From an uncultured Microcaldota archaeon (GTDB taxonomy: Archaea; Micrarchaeota; Micrarchaeia; Anstonellales; Bilamarchaeaceae), in the NCBI GenBank assembly GCA_903920925.1, contig CAIXOA010000179.1, positions 1 to 12,816 of the forward strand: a DNA stretch of 12,816 bases, written 5' to 3'. This document shows, piece by piece, positions 1-5,689 of the stretch. The translations under genes and the position numbers were made by a program. Each line of letters starts with the position of its first letter. The stretch's first letter is position 1. A model generated the notes under the pieces. It worked only from the letters and a program-made list of their open reading frames with translations. It searched no databases and had not been told where the DNA came from.

Positions 1-63
1 ATTACGCCCCCAAAAGTTGGGATACGGAGGGAAAAACAGCCCGAAGAGGAGAAAAAAGAATAA
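1..63 (+). CDS. C-terminal end of an unidentified protein (partial)
   Basis: Frame 1 is open from the window edge and ends in TAA at 61-63. The 20 encoded residues run from a PPKVG segment into a tail rich in Glu and Lys (EEEKKE at the end), a common way for archaeal proteins to finish. The stop lies 2 nt before the stop of the convergent acetyltransferase gene, which matches the tight convergent spacing elsewhere in the window. Too little remains to name a family. A chance open stretch of 20 codons is possible, so confidence is moderate. Confidence 0.45.
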   Translation: MTPPKVGIRREKQPEEEKKE

Positions 64-65
64 TC

Positions 66-620
66 CTAGTCGGTTGCCGAATCCATCCTGTAGACCATTC
101 TCCCGAACAAGTCATCAGGGTCGGGCACAAACCCATGCCTCGCGTAATGCCTCAGAAGCGCATCGTCTGCAGGAACAAGCTCTATCACAGCCACGTTGTT
201 TTCCCTTGCTATTTTCTTTGCCTGTTCAAGTGTTATGGCGAAGAAGCCCATCCCTTTCCATTCCCGCGGGGGCTCCACATACGCAGAGAGAACGAAATCC
301 CTGCAATCCGGGGTGAATCCGTCTATTGAGTGGATGTAAACAGAATCCTGCTCCACAAGGATCTTTGCGACCACGAGATATCCCTTGCGGTCAGGGGCCA
401 CCTCATCTATCTCAACGCGGTATTCCCTGAGAAACGGGCCGTGCTCATCAGAGTAAACTAATCCGTAAGATTTTACGGTGAATTTCTTCCCGGCGAGGTT
501 TCCATAGGCAGGAAGCCCGTTTATTGTCTCGGAGAGGGGCTGGAGCTTGCGCTCGGAGAATCCCGCGGAAACCGGAATGGCCGGGCGGGGGATCTGGGAG
601 CTCGAATGGCGCTCGCTCAT
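66..620 (-). CDS. GNAT-like N-acetyltransferase
   Basis: Predicted cytoplasmic protein of 184 residues. The C-terminal half has the GNAT pattern: a strand ending in a Val-Glu-Pro turn, a KGMG acetyl-CoA loop followed by a helix (ITLEQAKKIA), a strand (VAVIELVP), and the closing helix and loop LLRHYARHGFVP, like the usual aYekxGF ending. Where most GNATs have Gln or Arg three residues before the first loop glycine, this one has Glu, so catalysis is less certain. The N-terminal third is variable and Ser/Pro-rich. A second in-frame ATG lies at 626. I prefer 620 because a TTTATAAA box is centred 27-28 nt upstream, which would start transcription at that codon. The substrate is unknown. It is divergent from the helical-repeat gene. 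Confidence 0.7.
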   Translation of the reverse strand: MSERHSSSQIPRPAIPVSAGFSERKLQPLSETINGLPAYGNLAGKKFTVKSYGLVYSDEHGPFLREYRVEIDEVAPDRKGYLVVAKILVEQDSVYIHSIDGFTPDCRDFVLSAYVEPPREWKGMGFFAITLEQAKKIARENNVAVIELVPADDALLRHYARHGFVPDPDDLFGRMVYRMDSATD

Positions 621-643
621 GTGCATATTAGTGTATTTAAGTG

Positions 644-651
644 TTTATAAA
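644..651 (-). promoter_or_regulatory. TATA box of the GNAT gene
   Basis: TTTATAAA, centred about 27.5 nt upstream of the ATG at 620 on the minus strand. Archaeal transcription starts about 26-27 nt from the box centre, so the mRNA should begin at or next to this ATG (leaderless). The alternative ATG at 626 would then lie upstream of the transcript. Confidence 0.65.
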
Positions 652-682
652 TGTAGTGGTAGAATAAGGAAAAAGAGGGATA

Positions 683-690
683 TTTATAAA
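683..690 (+). promoter_or_regulatory. TATA box of the helical-repeat gene
   Basis: TTTATAAA, identical to the divergent box at 644-651, preceded by a purine-rich GAGGGA stretch in the BRE position. It is centred 26.5 nt before the ATG at 713, predicting a leaderless transcript. The longer-frame ATG at 698 is only about 11 nt from the box and would not be transcribed. Confidence 0.65.
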
Positions 691-712
691 TTCTATTATG
701 CAGAATAATATC

Positions 713-1522
713 ATGCACGCGGACAGCGGCCCGTCTCCGGCAGAAAAGCTCGGGGACGGGAAGACCGCAAAGGGAATGGCCGTAGACCCAGCGATAGCCG
801 GGCTGGAGAAGGGGGGCGGCATAAGCAAGGAAGTTGCCCTAACGATGCTAAAGCGGGGGCAGATCGGGCAGCTTGAAGCGATGGGAAGTGGTGCGTCCAA
901 GGCCCTTTTTGAGATAGTAAATGACACTTCGGTGGACAAGGCAGAGAGGAAAAATGCGGCGGGAATTTTTTTGTGGAAGATAGATGAGGGGCTGCCGGCT
1001 GGGGAGGTGGCGGCGTGCCTCGTCGTGATGGGCTATCCGCGCGAAAAGGAGATTGTGAAACTGGAGTCCCCGAAAGTGGACATAACGCTCAAGAACATCC
1101 TGCTTAATGAGGCGGAAGAGGTGGAACTCAGGGCTAGGGCCGCGCTCGCGCTAAGGGACAGGAAATTTGAGGGTTTTGAGAGGCGGGAGGATGATGTCAT
1201 ATACCGTTTTTTCACAAGGGATTATCCGACCCTCGTGAAACACGGAGCGGCGGCAGTGCCGTTCCTCCTGGGGCGGATAAGGGACAAATCGGCGCCCGCC
1301 GACCAGGAAAACGCTGCAATATTGCTTGGCGAGATATCGGCCACGTACAACGAGGAAGAGCCCTGCGACTGGAGGGAGGTAATCAAAACGTTGAGGGACC
1401 TGGCAAAGGAACCCGAGTGGGATGATGACCCGAGGAAAAGAGAGACTGAAGCGGAGAAGGCGCTAAGGTACGTTTTCAGCAAGGTATTCTGGATGATAAC
1501 CGGCAACTACCCGAAGTATTAG
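713..1522 (+). CDS. Orphan alpha-helical (HEAT-like repeat) protein
   Basis: 269 residues, no signal peptide or membrane span, so probably cytoplasmic. I do not recognise a named family. After a Gly/Pro-rich N-terminus (about 1-35) the protein looks all-helical, with repeated amphipathic helices carrying an Ala/Leu core: about 77-92 (ERKNAAGIFLWKI), 137-150 (VELRARAALALRD), 197-210 (DQENAAILLGEIS) and 246-260 (TEAEKALRYVFSKVF). The segment VPFLLGRIRD just before the third resembles the inner helix of a HEAT or armadillo unit. Such folds usually bind proteins or nucleic acid and lack catalysis. The start is set by the TATA box (see 683-690); ATG 698 would add five residues. It is convergent with the NYN gene, with a 24-nt AT-rich gap. 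That it is a gene is nearly certain; the repeat assignment is tentative. Confidence 0.75.
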   Translation: MHADSGPSPAEKLGDGKTAKGMAVDPAIAGLEKGGGISKEVALTMLKRGQIGQLEAMGSGASKALFEIVNDTSVDKAERKNAAGIFLWKIDEGLPAGEVAACLVVMGYPREKEIVKLESPKVDITLKNILLNEAEEVELRARAALALRDRKFEGFERREDDVIYRFFTRDYPTLVKHGAAAVPFLLGRIRDKSAPADQENAAILLGEISATYNEEEPCDWREVIKTLRDLAKEPEWDDDPRKRETEAEKALRYVFSKVFWMITGNYPKY

Positions 1523-1546
1523 AAGTTTAATAAATTATTGGTTCTG

Positions 1547-2245
1547 TTAAGGATTGGAAGGCTTCTGCTCCGGCGGCTTGTGCTGCGCCGGCGGCTCTGT
1601 TTTTTGCTGCTGCGGAGGGGAAGCGGGCTTTGGCTGTTCCTGCGGCTTTTGCTGTGTTTGCTGCGTCCCTGTCGCCGGTTGCTGTCTGCCGGATGCAGTC
1701 TGCTGTGGCTGGTAGGGCCTCTGCTGCCTTTGTTCGCCCCTGTGGCCATATTGCGTCCCGTAGGGGCCGCGCTCCGGCTTGTTCCTTTCCCTCGAGACCT
1801 CCTCCGCATTAATCATAATGAGAATGTCCGCGGTGTTGCGGAGCGCGACGGAAAAGCCCGGCTCTATCCCGACTATGAGCGTTTTCTTCCCGTGCTCCTT
1901 CGCCTTCGTGAGGGCGGGAATGAAATCCGTGTCCCTGGTCATAAGGGCGATTACGTCTATTTCCGGGTTTACTATTTGCTCCGTCGCCTCGACCGCCATG
2001 GTGACGTCCACGTCGCCCGTGGTTATCTTGGGCTCAAATCCCTGGTTCACCATCGCTTCTATGAGCTTGTCCGAGGCGAACTGGTCGAGATAGATGCGCG
2101 CATAGCGGATGTTGCCGTGCTCGGAGACCTTCTTCTTTATCTCGCGCAAATCTATGTTCAGTTGCTTGCGTATTATGTTCGGCCCGTCGACGAAAAGCGC
2201 TATCTGCGGCTGCTTCTTCCCAAAAATCCCGTCAAAAAGTCCCAT
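1547..2245 (-). CDS. NYN-domain putative RNase with Pro/Gln-rich tail
   Basis: 232 residues. Residues 13-150 form a NYN/LabA-type PIN-like domain close to the archaeal family TIGR00288. Acidic residues expected to bind the catalytic metal are visible: D20 and N23 in FVDGPNI, D78/D80 in GDVDVTMAVEA, and D105/D107 in TRDTDF. In well-studied NYN proteins this arrangement cleaves RNA. The last 80 residues (152-232) are low-complexity, with about 20 Gln, 16 Pro and scattered Lys/Arg, probably disordered. The N-terminal LFDGIFGKK may be a short amphipathic segment. The start has a GGTGA-like site at 2252-2256, seven nt upstream. It lies 29 nt downstream of tatD on the same strand and may be co-transcribed, though an AT-rich box at 2274-2281 could give it its own promoter. 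RNA target unknown. Confidence 0.85.
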   Translation of the reverse strand: MGLFDGIFGKKQPQIALFVDGPNIIRKQLNIDLREIKKKVSEHGNIRYARIYLDQFASDKLIEAMVNQGFEPKITTGDVDVTMAVEATEQIVNPEIDVIALMTRDTDFIPALTKAKEHGKKTLIVGIEPGFSVALRNTADILIMINAEEVSRERNKPERGPYGTQYGHRGEQRQQRPYQPQQTASGRQQPATGTQQTQQKPQEQPKPASPPQQQKTEPPAQHKPPEQKPSNP

Positions 2246-2273
2246 TGGTGTTCACCAGAAAATGCATGTGAGA

Positions 2274-2281
2274 ATTATAGC
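2274..2281 (-). promoter_or_regulatory. Possible internal TATA box for the NYN gene
   Basis: On the minus strand this reads CTATAATT, overlapping the tatD stop codon and centred about 32 nt from the NYN ATG. It would give a leader of about 5 nt and leave the GGTGA site at 2252-2256 upstream of or at the transcript start, so either the box or the ribosome binding site is functional, perhaps not both. Weak evidence. Confidence 0.3.
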
Positions 2282-2997
2282 TCAAACTTAAAAAAGGTTG
2301 CTGAATTCTGCGCGGTCGCCTTCGCGGCCTTTTCGGGCGGGATATTCTTCACTTCCGCTATGTACTGCACGGCGTCCCGCACCCCTTCTATCCCCCTCGT
2401 GATGTATGGCGCGTCCGTCTCCGCCACCAGTTTTTCAAGGGGGATGGATTCTATTGTTTTCCTCCGGTCTTTGGAGTGGAGCGGAGGAATGGAAATTATG
2501 CCTCCCATCTTCACCGCGCGCTTGGCGGTTTCGGCCTCGCCGGAGAAGAAGTGCATCATGAATGGTTTTTTCCATCCATAGGAATCCAATGCGTCCAGGA
2601 CTTTTTCCTCTGCCTTTCTTGTATGGAGGACTATGGGCAAATCCATTTCCTCAGCGAGGGCAAGCATCCGTTCGAAAAGCGCCTTCTCGTCCTCAAAATG
2701 CTTCTCCTCCTTTCCCCAGTGGTAATCCAGCCCTATCTCGCCGATTGCGTTCGGGGTTTGGGAACGTATGAATCCCTCCCATTCCGGGATTTTTTCTATG
2801 CCGTCGAAAACCGCGGTCTGGGGAGCTATTCCGAGGCAGAACGGGATTTTGAGCTCCTTCGCTATCTCCACATTCTTCACGTTGGACTTGTGCGAATATC
2901 CCGAAGTGACCGGAAGGATATCTTCCGGCAGCTCTTCCAGCTGCTTCTTCTTGAAGGAGTCCAGGTGGCAGTGTGAGTCAACGAAGGAAAAACCCAT
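2275..2997 (-). CDS. tatD: TatD-family metal-dependent DNase
   Basis: 240 residues, near the family norm of about 250-260. TatD enzymes are TIM-barrel amidohydrolase-like nucleases with 3'-5' DNase activity, linked to repair and DNA turnover. Metal ligands are all recognisable: H9 and H11 in DSHCHLD, E87 in IGEIGLD, H125 in LPIVLHTRKAE, H149 in MMHFFSG, and D195 in VAETDAPY. ETDAPY near the C-terminus is a family hallmark. The ATG at 2995-2997 lies about 27 nt from the AT-rich box at 3021-3028, implying leaderless expression. The NYN putative RNase follows on the same strand, so the pair could be a nuclease operon. Nothing is truncated. Confidence 0.93.
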   Translation of the reverse strand: MGFSFVDSHCHLDSFKKKQLEELPEDILPVTSGYSHKSNVKNVEIAKELKIPFCLGIAPQTAVFDGIEKIPEWEGFIRSQTPNAIGEIGLDYHWGKEEKHFEDEKALFERMLALAEEMDLPIVLHTRKAEEKVLDALDSYGWKKPFMMHFFSGEAETAKRAVKMGGIISIPPLHSKDRRKTIESIPLEKLVAETDAPYITRGIEGVRDAVQYIAEVKNIPPEKAAKATAQNSATFFKFEL

Positions 2998-3020
2998 AAA
3001 GCGTATTTAAAAACTTAATG

Positions 3021-3028
3021 TTATAAAT
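3021..3028. promoter_or_regulatory. Shared bidirectional TATA element (tatD / aIF5A)
   Basis: TTATAAAT on the plus strand, ATTTATAA on the minus. It is centred at 3024.5 in a 61-nt divergent gap. The tatD ATG is 27.5 nt away (leaderless) and the aIF5A ATG 34.5 nt away (about 8-nt leader). A second AT-rich run at 3004-3011 (GTATTTAAAA region) could instead drive aIF5A, with a leader of about 25 nt that would include the AGGTG site at 3049-3053. The sequence does not settle which is used. Confidence 0.5.
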
Positions 3029-3058
3029 CTAACGACAGCAATCCGCTTAGGTGTAATC

Positions 3059-3451
3059 ATGAGTGAGAAGGTTTTTGCTTCAGCAAAAGAACTGCACGAA
3101 GGGAAGTATCTGCTCATAGACGACATTCCCTGCAGGATTGTGAGCATAGACAAGTCCAAGACGGGGAAGCACGGCTCCGCGAAACTGAGGATAGTCGCCA
3201 TCGGGATATTCGACGGGCAGAAGAAGAACATGCTCACCACGGCGGATTCCGATGTCGAGGTCCCCATCATCGAGAGGAAGAACATGCAGGTGATGTCCGT
3301 ATCGGGCAACACCGCGCAGGTGATGGACCAGGTCAACTATGAGGTTTTCGAGATGGAGATTCCGGCCGAACTGCAGGGGCAGGTGGAGGCCGGGAAGGAA
3401 GTCGAAGTGCTGGAAGCGATGGGAAGGAAAGTGATGCAGAGAATCAGGTGA
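3059..3451 (+). CDS. eif5a: Translation initiation factor aIF5A
   Basis: 130 residues, full length for archaeal IF5A, the orthologue of bacterial EF-P. It helps the ribosome form difficult peptide bonds, such as polyproline, and assists termination. The N-terminal SH3-like domain carries the loop SKTGKHGSAK, and K37 in TGKHG is the lysine converted to hypusine or deoxyhypusine. The C-terminal OB-fold domain follows (about 70-130). Deoxyhypusine synthase is not in this window. It leads an operon with S24e, S27ae, a CPBP protease and Kae1. AGGTG at 3049-3053 is a possible ribosome site. Its own stop codon is the last part of AGGTGA, the ribosome site for S24e. Confidence 0.97.
   Translation: MSEKVFASAKELHEGKYLLIDDIPCRIVSIDKSKTGKHGSAKLRIVAIGIFDGQKKNMLTTADSDVEVPIIERKNMQVMSVSGNTAQVMDQVNYEVFEMEIPAELQGQVEAGKEVEVLEAMGRKVMQRIR
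3446..3451 (+). promoter_or_regulatory. Shine-Dalgarno of rps24e overlapping the aIF5A stop
   Basis: AGGTGA ends in the aIF5A TGA and sits 4 nt before the S24e ATG at 3456. Terminating ribosomes are thus placed exactly on the next initiation site, favouring translational coupling. It also selects 3456 over the out-of-frame ATG at 3452. Confidence 0.7.
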
Positions 3452-3455
3452 ATGG

Positions 3456-3785
3456 ATGAAAGTTACTGTTGCAAAGAAAAGGGACAACGTTTTGCTCGGA
3501 AGGGCGGAGTACGAGATGGCGATTGAATTCGACGGGAAGACTCCTGCAAGGAACGAGATGAGGGATGCGGTCATTCAGAACCTCGGATGCAACCCGGACA
3601 CGACCATACTGAAAAAGACGGACAGCACGTTCGGCCAGAGGAAGGTCACGGCCCGCGTGAACGTTTACAAGAAGAAGGAGGACATGATGAGGATTGAGCC
3701 GGACTACTCGCTCATCAGGAACAAGTTCAAGGAGGTCGCGGTGAAGGAAAAGAAGGCGGCGGCGCCCAAGAAGAAAGAGGTATGA
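3456..3785 (+). CDS. rps24e: Small ribosomal subunit protein S24e
   Basis: 109 residues. S24e is an archaeal/eukaryotic protein of the 30S subunit. Family features include an N-terminal strand with [11 protein letters not shown] and [27 protein letters not shown], the central [15 protein letters not shown] segment, and the [22 protein letters not shown] region. The C-terminus is a basic Lys/Ala tail ending AAAPKKKEV, presumably contacting rRNA. It is tightly coupled to both neighbours: ribosome site within the aIF5A stop, and its stop region overlapping the S27ae start. S24e next to S27ae and Kae1 is a known archaeal gene cluster. The tail resembles the N-terminus of the next protein (see repeat 3756-3817). 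Confidence 0.96.
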   Translation: MKVTVAKKRDNVLLGRAEYEMAIEFDGKTPARNEMRDAVIQNLGCNPDTTILKKTDSTFGQRKVTARVNVYKKKEDMMRIEPDYSLIRNKFKEVAVKEKKAAAPKKKEV

Positions 3786-3817
3786 GCATGGCGGAGAAAG
3801 CAGCGGCACCCAAGAAG
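3756..3817 (+). repeat. Duplicated AAAPKK-coding segment across the S24e/S27ae junction
   Basis: The 18 nt at 3756-3773 (end of S24e) and 3800-3817 (start of S27ae) match at 16 of 18 positions and both encode AAAPKK, with Glu/Lys on either side. The copies are 44 nt apart, exactly the offset between the two reading frames. This could be a small tandem duplication that fed both proteins, or convergent Lys/Ala-rich tails. Confidence 0.5.
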
Positions 3818-3943
3818 GAGAAAAAGAAGATAAGGCCGTACAAGGCCGGCAAGCACTGCCCGAAATGCGGGCCCGGCTTCAAGCTGGCGCAGCACAAGGA
3901 CAGGCAGTCCTGCGGAAAATGCGGCTATTTTGAGAAGAAGTAG
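3788..3943 (+). CDS. rps27ae: Small ribosomal subunit protein S27ae
   Basis: 51 residues, a typical length for archaeal S27ae, which lacks the ubiquitin fusion of eukaryotes. It is a zinc-ribbon protein of the 30S subunit: CPKC and CGKC pairs, spaced by about 14 residues, form the metal site, within [15 protein letters not shown] and QSCGKCGYF. The N-terminus is Lys/Ala-rich and basic. The start at 3788 is chosen because GAGGT at 3777-3781 lies 6 nt upstream. The ATG at 3782 would add two residues (MS), sits directly against that site and overlaps the S24e stop, so it is less likely. It lies in the aIF5A-Kae1 operon, where S27ae is commonly beside Kae1 in archaea. Confidence 0.95.
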   Translation: MAEKAAAPKKEKKKIRPYKAGKHCPKCGPGFKLAQHKDRQSCGKCGYFEKK

Positions 3944-3949
3944 AAGCTC

Positions 3950-4681
3950 ATGAAAAACTATTTTCTTTCATTGTTCATCGCTTCAGTCCTGTTTTTCATA
4001 ATCTCAGCCCTGCCGCGGGAATTCTTCCTGCCCGCTGTCGCGGCGGGGACGCTAATCTCCGGGGCATTGATATTCAAATTCCTGGGGAAGATGGATGCGC
4101 TCCTTTTCCTGCTCGTTTCCCTGGCGTATGTGCTGGTTTTCCCGCTTGAGCACGTGAACACGCTCTATATGCAGATGGGCCTTGGCGCGTTCGCGGCTTA
4201 TTTCCTTTGGGACGGGCGGGAGAAGCTGCTCAATATCAAGGCAAAGCTCTGGAGGAGGGTGCTGGACGGGGCGTTGCTTTTCATCCTGATGATAGGGGCA
4301 GGAATTGTGCTGAACATCGTGCTGAACGTGATTGGGTTCAATGATTCCGCGAACGCGATACGGGTGGTGCAGGAGCTCCCCCTTTATCTCCTCATATTGG
4401 CGTTCACGCTTGTTCCCGTAGTTGAGGAACTGTTCTTCAGGGCTCTGCTTATACCCTTGTTTGCAAGGTATTCGAACGTATGGGCGGGGGCGGTCCTTTC
4501 CTCGCTATTCTTTGGGATTACGCATACTGCATACGGCTCCATCACGGAGATAGCCGGGGCAATGCTTCTCGGGCTGGTACTGGCGCTTTATTTTGCGAAG
4601 AAGGGGGACATACTTCCCTGCATGATAGCCCACGCAATATACAACTTCTTGTCCATATTCGCAATAAAGATGCTTTTCTGA
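3950..4681 (+). CDS. CPBP-family intramembrane metalloprotease
   Basis: 243 residues, strongly hydrophobic, with roughly seven to eight membrane spans. The three CPBP (Abi/CAAX protease, Rce1-like) motifs are intact: EExxxR at 159-164 (VVEELFFR), the H192 motif in FFGITH, and HxxxN at 228-232 (HAIYN). These residues hold the catalytic metal inside the membrane. Family members cleave prenylated proteins or membrane peptides, and some bacterial ones give bacteriocin self-immunity. The substrate here cannot be inferred. The gene sits 6 nt after S27ae and its TGA is immediately followed by GTG/ATG candidates for Kae1, so it is embedded in a translation operon. That placement is unusual, and I know of no functional link. 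Confidence 0.9.
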   Translation: MKNYFLSLFIASVLFFIISALPREFFLPAVAAGTLISGALIFKFLGKMDALLFLLVSLAYVLVFPLEHVNTLYMQMGLGAFAAYFLWDGREKLLNIKAKLWRRVLDGALLFILMIGAGIVLNIVLNVIGFNDSANAIRVVQELPLYLLILAFTLVPVVEELFFRALLIPLFARYSNVWAGAVLSSLFFGITHTAYGSITEIAGAMLLGLVLALYFAKKGDILPCMIAHAIYNFLSIFAIKMLF

Positions 4682-4690
4682 GTGGTTCGG

Positions 4691-5689
4691 ATGATACTGG
4701 GGATAGAAAGCACTGCGCACACGCTCGGGATGGGCATTGTGCACAAGGGAAAGGTGCTTTCCAACATAGGGGATACCTACAAGCCCAGGAATGAGGGAAT
4801 TATCCCGAGGAAGGCCGCGGACCACCACGCGGAAAAGTTTGCGGAATTATTGAAGGCTAATTTGGAGAAGGCGGGAGTGCGCATGGAAGACGTGGATGCG
4901 ATTGCCTATTCAGAAGGCCCCGGGCTTGGTGCGTGCCTCAAGGTGGGATTGGTCGGCGCGAAGTATCTCGCCCTGAAATATGGAAAAAAGATGATTGGGG
5001 TGAACCATCCCTTTGCGCACATAAAAATCGCGGAAGGGATAAGCGGGATAAGTAATCCCCTCATTCTGTATGTGAGCGGCGGGAATACACAACTGCTTAT
5101 GGAAAAGGGGGGAAAATTCCGCGTGCTCGGGGAAACTTTAGATATGGGTATAGGAAACCTCTTTGATGCTTTCGGGCGCGAAATAGGGATGGAATATGCG
5201 CACGGGGCCGGGCTCGCGAAGCTTGCGGAGGGCGGGAAATATGTGCCCCTCCCGTATGTAGTAAAAGGAATGAATTTGAGTTTCTCTGGATTGCTCACGC
5301 AGGCCGGGAAGGTTTGGCGGGCGGGCCGATCTATGGGCCGCCCGGCAAATGAGGTGCGCACGCACGGGAAGAGGGATGTGGCGTACTCATTGTTTGAAAC
5401 CTCATTTGCAATGCTCTGCGAGGTTACGGAAAGGGCGCTCTTCCTCACGCGCAGGAAAGGAGTGATTGTGTGCGGAGGGGTGGCCCAGAACAGGAGGCTG
5501 CAGGGGATGCTCCGCTCCATGTGCAAGGAGGACGGAGTGGAGTTCGGCGTGGCTCCGGATGAATTTAACCGGGACAACGGGGCGATGATTGCGTACGCCG
5601 GCGAGTTGATTATGAAAAAGGGGATGAGGAAGCCCGAAGAATGCGGAGTTGACCAGGATTATAGGGTGGATAAGCTCAGGCTGCACTGA
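4691..5689 (+). CDS. kae1: tRNA N6-threonylcarbamoyltransferase Kae1 (KEOPS catalytic subunit)
   Basis: 332 residues. Kae1 transfers threonylcarbamoyl from TC-AMP to A37 of ANN-decoding tRNAs as part of KEOPS (with Bud32, Cgi121, Pcc1). Seen here: N-terminal ASKHA phosphate loop MILGIESTAHTLG; metal ligands H106 and H110 in NHPFAHI and D295 in FNRDNGAMIAYAG; nucleotide loops YVSGGNTQ and GGVAQNRRL. The ATG at 4691 gives the usual family N-terminus. A GTG at 4682, directly after the CPBP stop, would add MVR. There is no C-terminal Bud32 kinase, unlike the fusions in some methanogens. Compared with my recollection of Pyrococcus Kae1, about 11 extra residues follow SGLLT, encoded by a GC-rich inverted repeat at 5316-5346. 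It is the last gene of the aIF5A operon, and its stop abuts the convergent gene's stop. Confidence 0.96.
   Translation: MILGIESTAHTLGMGIVHKGKVLSNIGDTYKPRNEGIIPRKAADHHAEKFAELLKANLEKAGVRMEDVDAIAYSEGPGLGACLKVGLVGAKYLALKYGKKMIGVNHPFAHIKIAEGISGISNPLILYVSGGNTQLLMEKGGKFRVLGETLDMGIGNLFDAFGREIGMEYAHGAGLAKLAEGGKYVPLPYVVKGMNLSFSGLLTQAGKVWRAGRSMGRPANEVRTHGKRDVAYSLFETSFAMLCEVTERALFLTRRKGVIVCGGVAQNRRLQGMLRSMCKEDGVEFGVAPDEFNRDNGAMIAYAGELIMKKGMRKPEECGVDQDYRVDKLRLH
5316..5346 (+). repeat. GC-rich inverted repeat inside kae1
   Basis: Arms 5316-5327 (GGCGGGCGGGCC) and 5335-5346 (GGGCCGCCCGGC) pair at 10 of 12 positions around a 7-nt loop. The stem codes for residues RAGRSMGRPA, the part of Kae1 that appears inserted relative to other archaeal Kae1 proteins. 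It could form an mRNA hairpin or be the trace of an inserted palindromic element. Confidence 0.55.

Noticed and set aside
66..620. The GNAT as the acetylase of Alba (Pat-like)
   Set aside because: Alba keeps the relevant lysine, but the only link is presence in the same 12.8 kb, 11 kb apart, and the GNAT sequence does not specifically resemble Pat as I recall it.
1538..2581. A 347-codon plus-strand open frame opposite the NYN and tatD genes
   Set aside because: Its Leu/Arg-rich start is simply the complement of the Pro/Gln tail codons. It crosses two well-supported genes, has no promoter or ribosome site and looks like no protein family.
3950..4681. CPBP protease as a bacteriocin-immunity or phage-defence gene
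   Set aside because: No bacteriocin, toxin or defence gene is nearby. Its position within a ribosomal operon argues for a housekeeping or unknown role.
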